Assembly: GCA_020434085.1 (NCBI GenBank)
Contig: JAGRBM010000238.1
Coordinates: 1 to 15,390, forward strand
Direction: 5' to 3'
Source: Chrysiogenia bacterium
GTDB taxonomy: Bacteria > JAGRBM01
DNA length: 15,390 bases
Both the position numbers and the translations under genes were made by a program. Shown piece after piece: positions 7,848 through 12,444 of the stretch (position 1 is the first letter of the stretch; the number at the start of each line of letters is the position of its first letter). The notes beneath the pieces are model-generated. The model did no database searches. It saw nothing but the letters and a program-made list of their open reading frames with translations, and had not been told where the DNA came from.

Positions 7848-8099
7848 GCCGCAGAGGGCACAGAGCTCACGGAGGTCAGAAATTTGACCGCGGATGAACG
7901 CAGATCAACGCGGATTCAGAGCAAGGCAGAACCAAAACAGGATGCACAGGATGAGCAGGCTTTAGAGATTGATCCTGCCAATCCTGTGCATCCTGTTTAA
8001 TTTTACCCCTTTCTTCTGTCTTGATCAGCGTCTATCCGCGTTCATCCGCGGTCGATTTTTCCTTATTTCCGGCTCCGTGATCTCTGTGTCCTCTGTGGC
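7848..8099. repeat. Three-tier nested inverted repeat
   Basis: Most of the 411-nt gap between the secreted orphan and the next gene is one large imperfect palindrome. Outer arms 7848-7874 and 8073-8099 match at 24 of 27 positions. Middle arms 7886-7915 and 8024-8053 match at 26 of 30, with core CCGCGGATGAACGC. Inner arms 7935-7959 and 7974-7998 match at 23 of 25, with core CAGGATGCACAGGAT. The loop is 14 nt. Each arm pair resembles short intergenic repeats scattered in many environmental bacterial genomes. No ORF with coding character lies inside it. It may be a non-autonomous element, a transcription barrier, or layered repeat insertions. The rest of the gap, 8100-8250, is AT-richer and upstream-regulatory in character. 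Confidence 0.9.
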
Positions 8100-8180
8100 G
8101 AAATCCTAATTTTCGGTATTTATTCGGTAAACATGATCTGTTAGAACTGCTGTTTCTAGGCAAAATTCGGCGCCAAATCG

Positions 8181-8199
8181 TGTGACATGAAATGACACA
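8181..8199. promoter_or_regulatory. Possible operator dyad upstream of the 238-residue orphan
   Basis: TGTGACATGAAATGACACA is a near-perfect 19-nt dyad (TGTG-A-CAT, central GAA, ATG-A-CACA, one mismatched pair), lying about 50 nt before the start at 8251. Its size and symmetry fit a dimeric regulator site. It only loosely resembles CRP/FNR half-sites. No clear -35/-10 pair was identified, so its role is inferred from position alone. Confidence 0.3.
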
Positions 8200-8221
8200 C
8201 CTGCAGCATATCATTTCCTCA

Positions 8222-8235
8222 GTCCCCAAGGGGAC
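8222..8235. promoter_or_regulatory. Perfect 14-bp palindrome abutting the Shine-Dalgarno
   Basis: GTCCCCAAGGGGAC is a perfect palindrome just upstream of the Shine-Dalgarno AAGGAG (8237-8242) of the gene at 8251. It could be an operator for a dimeric repressor. In mRNA it could form a small hairpin, weak because a normal loop breaks the central pairs, that influences ribosome loading. Confidence 0.35.
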
Positions 8236-8250
8236 GAAGGAGACGATCCC

Positions 8251-8967
8251 ATGGCCGCAGCAGCTACCCAGATTCAGGCAAACGAAACCGGCGCCCTGCG
8301 CCTGCTTTGTGCGAAGGAAGAGGGCACGGGCGCGGCCGGCGCCGCGCAGGTGAAAGCCCGCGCCGGGGCCGAGGGAACGCGCCGCTTCGTGGTGGTGCTC
8401 GCCGCATCGGGCGCGCTGCGCAGCGCGCTTCGCCGCGAGCTGCCGCGTCCGGTGGGCAAGAACCGCGTGCTCGTCGATACGGCACCGCGCCGCAAGGGCG
8501 ATGTCGACCTGGCACGTCTTGCCGAGCGCTCCTGGTTCTACCGCCGCCTGGGTGCCACGCACCTGGTGATCGAGGCAGAACCCGCCCGCGGCGTCGAAAT
8601 CCGCGAATACCTGACCCAGCTTCTGAGCGCCTTCGGTCCGCTCGTCACCGACGAGGCGCTGCAGATCGACGTGGTGCTGCCCGCGCGCGCCGCCGCCGTG
8701 GTACACAACGAGTGGATGCTTTCCTTCCTGTGCGAGGAAGCCATCCAGCGCGCGCGCCGCGAGTTCGATTGCAGCCGCGTCCAGATCGAGGGTCGCGTGC
8801 AGGTGAAACAGAATGAGGGCTTCTCGCTGAGTGCTGAGGGCGCACAAAGCGAGAGTGAACTGGCGAGTGCCCGGTTGCCGCTGCGCGTGGCAACCGGGCA
8901 GGCCGCCGCTGCCCGCAGCGCGCACCTGCCCGCCGGCGAGAGCGTCTCGCAGCTCGGGCTGCTCTAG
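8251..8967 (+). CDS. Hypothetical protein, 238 residues
   Basis: I do not recognise this protein. It is a soluble, Ala/Arg/Glu-rich product without signal peptide or membrane segment. A low-complexity N-terminal third is followed by an alpha/beta-like core: RRFVVVLAASGALRSALRREL (about 44-64), KNRVLVDT, FYRRLGATHLVIEAEPARGVEIREYL, LQIDVVLPARAAAVVHNEWMLSFLCEEA, and a basic helix AIQRARREFDCSRVQIEGRVQVK. The last 40 residues look disordered. The start is well supported by AAGGAG 8 nt upstream of the ATG. The opposite strand is open for 297 codons but lacks a ribosome site and any family pattern. Two palindromes lie upstream, and a hairpin at 8982-9010 follows the stop, so it looks like a monocistronic, regulated gene. 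Confidence 0.75.
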   Translation: MAAAATQIQANETGALRLLCAKEEGTGAAGAAQVKARAGAEGTRRFVVVLAASGALRSALRRELPRPVGKNRVLVDTAPRRKGDVDLARLAERSWFYRRLGATHLVIEAEPARGVEIREYLTQLLSAFGPLVTDEALQIDVVLPARAAAVVHNEWMLSFLCEEAIQRARREFDCSRVQIEGRVQVKQNEGFSLSAEGAQSESELASARLPLRVATGQAAAARSAHLPAGESVSQLGLL

Positions 8968-8981
8968 GAGATATTCTTCGC

Positions 8982-9010
8982 TCCCTGCTCCCCCTTCGGG
9001 GGAGCGGGGA
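8982..9010. terminator. Hairpin between convergent genes
   Basis: A 13-bp stem (TCCCTGCTCCCCC at 8982-8994, TTC loop, complement 8998-9010, one G-T pair) lies between the 238-residue gene (plus) and the glutathione transferase gene (minus). It contains the terminal TCCCYGCTCCCCC motif of the repeat family seen at 9768, 11301 and 11403, so it is probably a partial copy. No long T-tract follows, so terminator function is plausible but not certain. Confidence 0.55.
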
Positions 9011-9024
9011 TGGAAAAAAGATTC

Positions 9025-9702
9025 TTAGACCAGCATCTTCCTTGCCCCGTCGACGAATTCCTTCTCGCTCTTTGAATCCGTGACCCGGATGCGTTCGGGA
9101 ATCTTGAGGCCCTGCTGCACGGCGGGGCGCCCGCCGATGAGCTTGATCCAGCGCTGGACGTGATCGAGTCCCTCGATGCTCACGCCCGACCAGGGGTAGG
9201 TGGCGACCCAGGGATAGGTGGCGATGTCGGCAATCGAATACTCCGCGCCGCCCAGATACTCGGCCTCCGCAAGGCGAGCGTCGAGTACCTCGAACAGGCG
9301 GCGGCTCTCGTTCTGGTAGCGCTCGATGGCGAAGGGAATCTTCTCGGGCGCGTAGCGGAAGAACACATTGGCCTGTCCCATCATCGGGCCGATGCCGCCC
9401 ATCTGGAACATGAGCCACTGCATCACGACCGAGCGGCCCTTCGCGTCGGCGGGCAGGAGCTTGCCGGTTTTCTCCGCGAGATAAACCAGGATTGCGCCGG
9501 ACTCGAAGACGGCGAAGCCGTCCTCGTCTCGGTCGACGATGGCCGGGATGCGCCCGTTGGGATTGATCCTGAGGAAGGCGGGCTCTTTTTGTTCGAGCTT
9601 GGCCAGGTTGATCGGGTGAACTTCGTAGGGGAGCGCCAGCTCCTCCAGGGCAATCGAGGCCTTGTGTCCGTTGGGCGTAGCGGCAGTGTAGAGATCGATC
9701 AT
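9025..9702 (-). CDS. yfcG: Glutathione S-transferase, YfcG-like (nu class)
   Basis: A 225-residue cytoplasmic GST. It opens [14 protein letters not shown], closely matching the E. coli YfcG start in which the Thr-Pro-Asn segment lines the glutathione site. It continues with [11 protein letters not shown] (cis-Pro53), the glutathione-binding [15 protein letters not shown] (about 66-80), [17 protein letters not shown], and [12 protein letters not shown] in the all-helical C-terminal domain. YfcG-type proteins show disulfide-bond reductase activity with glutathione, so a thiol/disulfide role is likely. The ATG at 9700-9702 has AAGGAG about 7 nt upstream and matches the family start. The frame is open 14 codons further upstream, but that stretch is unlike the family. 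It appears monocistronic, convergent with the preceding gene. Confidence 0.92.
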   Translation of the reverse strand: MIDLYTAATPNGHKASIALEELALPYEVHPINLAKLEQKEPAFLRINPNGRIPAIVDRDEDGFAVFESGAILVYLAEKTGKLLPADAKGRSVVMQWLMFQMGGIGPMMGQANVFFRYAPEKIPFAIERYQNESRRLFEVLDARLAEAEYLGGAEYSIADIATYPWVATYPWSGVSIEGLDHVQRWIKLIGGRPAVQQGLKIPERIRVTDSKSEKEFVDGARKMLV

Positions 9703-9767
9703 CGCGTAACTCCTTGCGGCTGACTGTCTACCGATGCCGGGCAAGCCCCAAACGGTGCAGCAAGCTG

Positions 9768-9829
9768 TCCCTGCTCCCCCTTTGGGGGAGCTGTTCGACG
9801 CAGCGTCAGCGGAGGCGAACTGAGGGGGT
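9768..9829 (+). repeat. Palindromic intergenic repeat, copy 1
   Basis: A 62-nt element starts TCCCTGCTCCCCC and ends CTGAGGGGGT. It contains a perfect 8-bp hairpin GCTCCCCC-TTT-GGGGGAGC (9773-9791) and a second, imperfect hairpin region. The same two ends and order occur at 11301-11363, and inverted at 11403-11455. It fills part of the 215-nt gap between the GST gene and the DUF559 gene. Confidence 0.75.
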
Positions 9830-9917
9830 CGCTCAGGCGGTGATCAGGTGTTTTTCTTAATCTTGATCGTGCTGTCTTTGGTGCCCCCTCAGGCCGGTTA
9901 CGCGCCGGGTAGAGCCA

Positions 9918-10265
9918 CTACACCTCTTCAAGTGCCCGAAAGATTTCCTCGGCCACGACCTGTAGCCGCCGATCGATATCGAGATTCCAGAATCGAAGCA
10001 CCCGGATTCCCTCGGCCTGCAATGTTTGTGACCGATCCGAATCTCGCTCGCCGTGTTCGGGAAACGAATGCTGGCTACTGTCAAGTTCGACGGCGAGGCG
10101 GCGTTCGCAGCAGTAGAAATCCAGGATGTAGGGCCCGACGGGGTGCTGGCGACGGAAACGGAACCCGCCAAGACGGCGTCCTCGAAGGTATTGCCAGAGC
10201 TTGCGTTCCTGCGGGGTTGGGTGATGGCGCAGCTCGCGCGCCTTGTCGCGTGTGATCTTATCCAT
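9918..10265 (-). CDS. DUF559 domain protein, Vsr/PD-(D/E)XK-like nuclease fold
   Basis: This 115-residue single-domain protein matches the DUF559 pattern: TRDKARELRHHPTPQERKLW at the N-terminus, LRGRRLGGFRFRRQHPVGPYILDFYC (about 27-52), LAVELDSSQH (about 58-67), GERDSDRSQTLQAEGIRVLRFWN (about 72-94), and a closing helix. The family is related to very-short-patch-repair-like endonucleases. Asp49, Glu60 and Asp62 fit the nuclease core. The usual VELDGGQH reads VELDSSQH here. Biochemical function is unproven for the family. The ATG at 10263-10265 has GGGGGA about 8 nt upstream; the open frame reaches further upstream, but through repeat sequence. It sits between palindromic repeats on both sides, divergent from yicC, as an isolated accessory gene. 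Confidence 0.85.
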   Translation of the reverse strand: MDKITRDKARELRHHPTPQERKLWQYLRGRRLGGFRFRRQHPVGPYILDFYCCERRLAVELDSSQHSFPEHGERDSDRSQTLQAEGIRVLRFWNLDIDRRLQVVAEEIFRALEEV

Positions 10266-10310
10266 GGAAGTTCCCCCCTTGCTGGGGAAACGAAGCAAGC
10301 AGCGTGCCGT

Positions 10311-10381
10311 TGCCGGCACCCCCCTTCCGCCCTTCGGGCACCTTCCCCCGTTGGGGGAAGAGGGACGTTTTCCTACGTCCC
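10311..10381. repeat. Palindromic repeat cluster upstream of yicC
   Basis: In the 140-nt divergent gap between the DUF559 gene and yicC lie a TGCCGGCACCCCC tract (10311-10323) also found at 11396-11408, a perfect 8-bp hairpin CTTCCCCC-GTT-GGGGGAAG (10342-10360), and a 7-bp hairpin GGGACGT with ACGTCCC (10362-10381). They resemble a diverged member of the repeat family seen at 9768 and 11301. Promoters for both genes must lie within or around them, but none could be picked out. Confidence 0.6.
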
Positions 10382-10405
10382 GAATTTCAGCTACACCTTC
10401 CTCCC

Positions 10406-11287
10406 ATGTCACCCATTCGCAGCATGACGGGATTTGGCCGGGCGCAGGGGCAGATCGGCCGGGCGGAGTTCAACGTCGAGATCAAGAGCGTCAACTCGCG
10501 CTATCTCGATCTGAAGCTTCGCGTGCCGTCCTCGCTGGCGGCGCTCGAGCAGTCGCTTCACAACCACATCAAGTCCCACATCGACCGCGGCCGGGTGGAG
10601 TGCTCGATCTCCGAGAGCACCTACGGCGAGGTCTCCAACGCCATCGACGTGAACTGGCCGGTGGCGCGCCGCTACATGGAACTCTTTGAAGCGATGAAGA
10701 GCGAGCTCAGCGTGGGCGGCGAGGTGAACCTCAGCCTGCTTGCGCGCCAGAAGGACATCTTTGTTTCCCCGGAGCCGCCCGACCCCAAGGAGCTGCTCGA
10801 TCCGCTGAAAAAGCTCATCGACGAGGCCCTGGCCGAGCTGACCACCGCGCGCGAGCGCGAGGGCGCCGACCTGGTTGCCGACGTGCTCGAGCGCTGCAAG
10901 GCCATCGAGGGGTGTCTTGGAGAGGTGCGCGAGGCGCGGCCCGAGACGGTGGAAAAACTGCGCGAGAAACTCCGCGCGCGCCTTGCCGAATTGAAGGAAA
11001 AACCCGACCTCGACGAGCAGCGCTTCGCCCAGGAAGTCGCCTACCTGGCCGACAAGGCCGACATCACCGAAGAGATCGTGCGGCTGGAGAGTCACATCGC
11101 CAAGTTCCGCGAGCTCATCGAATCGGGCGGCACCGTGGGTCGCAAGCTCGACTTCCTCGTCCAGGAATTCAACCGCGAGGCCAATACCATTGCATCCAAG
11201 GCCTCCAACACCGCCGCCCAGCACGTCGCCGTCGAGATGAAGAGCGAAATCGAACGCATCCGCGAGCAGATCCAGAATATTGAGTAG
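10406..11287 (+). CDS. yicC: YicC family endoribonuclease
   Basis: A 293-residue YicC-family protein. It starts MSPIRSMTGFGRAQG and continues FNVEIKSVNSRYLDLKLRVPSSL (about 22-44), both hallmarks of the N-terminal domain. The C-terminal DUF1732 segment GRKLDFLVQEFNREANTIASKASN is also clear. The E. coli protein is reported as an endoribonuclease affecting small-RNA turnover, and YloC is the Bacillus counterpart. A cytoplasmic, oligomeric enzyme is expected. The ATG at 10406 gives the conserved N-terminus, but no purine-rich Shine-Dalgarno precedes it; ATG 10424 would yield the shorter MTGFG start. The frame is open back to 10304 through repeat sequence, which is unlikely to be coding. It is followed by gmk in the same direction, a widely conserved pairing. 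Confidence 0.93.
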   Translation: MSPIRSMTGFGRAQGQIGRAEFNVEIKSVNSRYLDLKLRVPSSLAALEQSLHNHIKSHIDRGRVECSISESTYGEVSNAIDVNWPVARRYMELFEAMKSELSVGGEVNLSLLARQKDIFVSPEPPDPKELLDPLKKLIDEALAELTTAREREGADLVADVLERCKAIEGCLGEVREARPETVEKLREKLRARLAELKEKPDLDEQRFAQEVAYLADKADITEEIVRLESHIAKFRELIESGGTVGRKLDFLVQEFNREANTIASKASNTAAQHVAVEMKSEIERIREQIQNIE

Positions 11288-11300
11288 AGATCGTAATCCA

Positions 11301-11363
11301 TCCCCGCTCCCCCGCGCCGGGGGAGCTGCGCGGGCGCGCGCAGCGCGACCGGGCTGAGGGGGT
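11301..11363 (+). repeat. Palindromic intergenic repeat, copy 2
   Basis: A 63-nt element starts 14 nt after yicC. It runs from TCCCCGCTCCCCC to CTGAGGGGGT, with an internal GCTCCCCC-GCGCC-GGGGGAGC hairpin and a GC-rich second hairpin. It shares ends and order with the copies at 9768 and, inverted, 11403. Confidence 0.75.
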
Positions 11364-11402
11364 TGTGGGGGCGGCGCAGATAATCTGCTTGCTGGTGCCG
11401 GC

Positions 11403-11455
11403 ACCCCCTCAGTCGAGCTTCACTCGACAGCTCCCCCGGCGCGGGGGAGCAGGGA
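11403..11455 (-). repeat. Palindromic intergenic repeat, copy 3 (inverted)
   Basis: The reverse complement of this 53-nt element runs from TCCCTGCTCCCCC to CTGAGGGGGT, like copies 1 and 2. Its second hairpin is GTCGAG-CTTCA-CTCGAC (11412-11428). With copy 2 it forms a head-to-head inverted pair filling the 227-nt yicC-gmk gap. TGCCGGCACCCCC overlaps its left edge at 11396-11408. Confidence 0.75.
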
Positions 11456-11514
11456 ATGTTTGCTTGCGCATTTGGAACGGGCTACGAAACCCCGACCCCA
11501 GGCGGAGCTGACCC

Positions 11515-12189
11515 GTGGCCGTAAAAAAGAAAAAGAAAGCTGCGAAGACATCGAAGAAACCTGCGGGAGGCGTGCGCGCCGCGGCCAACGCGGTCGTGCG
11601 CGAGGCCGTCAAGCGAAAGCGCCGTCCGGGACGGGTCTTCGTCGTGGCCGGTCCCTCCGGCGTGGGCAAGACCACGCTGTGCAAGAAGGCGCTCGAAGCC
11701 CTGCAGGGCCGGCTGCACTGGAGCATCTCGCACACCACGCGCCCCCAGCGCGAGGGCGAGGTCGACGCTCGTGACTACCACTTTGTGAGCGCCGAGAAAT
11801 TCGAGCGCATGGTGGGGCGCGACGAGTTCATCGAACACGCCACCGTCCACGACAACTACTACGGCACCTCGCGAAAAGAGCTGCGCCGGATCCACAAGAG
11901 CGGCGGCGACGCCCTGGTGGAGATCGACGTGCAGGGCGCGCTCCAGATTATCGAGACCTTTCCCGAGGCGGTGATGATCTTCATTCTGCCGCCCACGCTC
12001 AAAGCCCTCGAACAACGCCTGCGCGGGCGCGGCACCGACAGCCCCGCCGTCATCCGAAAGCGCCTCCAGAACGCCTACGGCGAAATCGCCGAGGCCCCGG
12101 CCTTCCGCTACCAGATCGTCAATGAGGACCTCGACCACGCCCTGGCGGACCTCATCGGGGTCGTGCATGCCGAGGCGTGCCGGGTCTGA
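11515..12189 (+). CDS. gmk: Guanylate kinase with lysine-rich N-terminal extension
   Basis: Guanylate kinase (224 residues) phosphorylates GMP to GDP with ATP. The core begins near residue 38. The P-loop is AGPSGVGKTT (about 45-54), followed by the GMP-binding SISHTTRPQREGEVDARDYHF (about 70-90), HDNYYGTS (about 112-119), LVEIDVQGA (about 134-142), and the lid RLRGRGTDS. Residues 1-37 form a basic leader (VKKKKKAAKTSKK, later VKRKRR) absent from standard Gmk of about 205 residues. The start is GTG; a GGAG lies about 10 nt upstream. The basic leader has no in-frame internal ATG before the core, so the extension is likely translated. It belongs to a yicC-gmk-rel-ridA block. Confidence 0.95.
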   Translation: MAVKKKKKAAKTSKKPAGGVRAAANAVVREAVKRKRRPGRVFVVAGPSGVGKTTLCKKALEALQGRLHWSISHTTRPQREGEVDARDYHFVSAEKFERMVGRDEFIEHATVHDNYYGTSRKELRRIHKSGGDALVEIDVQGALQIIETFPEAVMIFILPPTLKALEQRLRGRGTDSPAVIRKRLQNAYGEIAEAPAFRYQIVNEDLDHALADLIGVVHAEACRV

Positions 12190-12214
12190 GCGGAGGTTTC
12201 TCTTCGGCAGAGAC

Positions 12215-12275
12215 TTGTAGGGGCGGGGTTTACCCGCCCTTTTTGTTGCAGGGCGGGTAAACCCCGCCCCTACAA
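12215..12275. repeat. Perfect 26-bp inverted repeat downstream of gmk
   Basis: Arms 12215-12240 and 12250-12275 are exact reverse complements (26 of 26; core TAGGGGCGGGGTTTACCCG) around a 9-nt loop TTTTGTTGC. It begins 25 nt after the gmk stop codon. It is the same sequence family as the purS-purQ repeat at 742-810. No T-tract follows the stem, so it is not a classical terminator. A very stable mRNA 3' structure or a dispersed element is likely. Confidence 0.9.
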
Positions 12276-12410
12276 CCTGCAGATTCAGCGGGAGCGCAAG
12301 CGGAGAACATTCCATCCCCCATTGCCAAAACCCCCGAAAATTCTTAGATTTTAGGGTGAAGGGTGGTTTTTCAGCTTCCTCCCCGGGAGGGGGGACGGAG
12401 CGCAGCGGCG

Positions 12411-12430
12411 GGCCTGTGTGCGCACAGGCC
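12411..12430 (+). promoter_or_regulatory. Perfect hairpin in the rel leader
   Basis: GGCCTGTG-TGCG-CACAGGCC forms an 8-bp perfect stem with a tetraloop, ending 14 nt before the rel/spoT start codon. The Shine-Dalgarno candidate GGTGG lies between the hairpin and the ATG. It could modulate ribosome access. It may equally be an edge of a degenerate repeat beginning with the CCTCCCCGGGAGGGG stretch at about 12378-12392. Confidence 0.4.
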
Positions 12431-12444
12431 CCAATTGGTGGTGA

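Noticed and set aside
7840-8250. Possible CRISPR or tandem repeat array in the long gap
   Set aside because: The repeats are inverted and concentric, not direct and regularly spaced, and there are no spacers or cas genes.
8032-8925. A 297-codon minus-strand frame opposite the 238-residue orphan
   Set aside because: It runs into the nested repeat, lacks a plausible start site, and the plus frame has a clear Shine-Dalgarno. I kept the plus gene, though its function is unknown.
9848-10255. A 135-codon plus-strand frame opposite the DUF559 gene
   Set aside because: It overlaps the well-matched DUF559 domain on the other strand and has no domain of its own.
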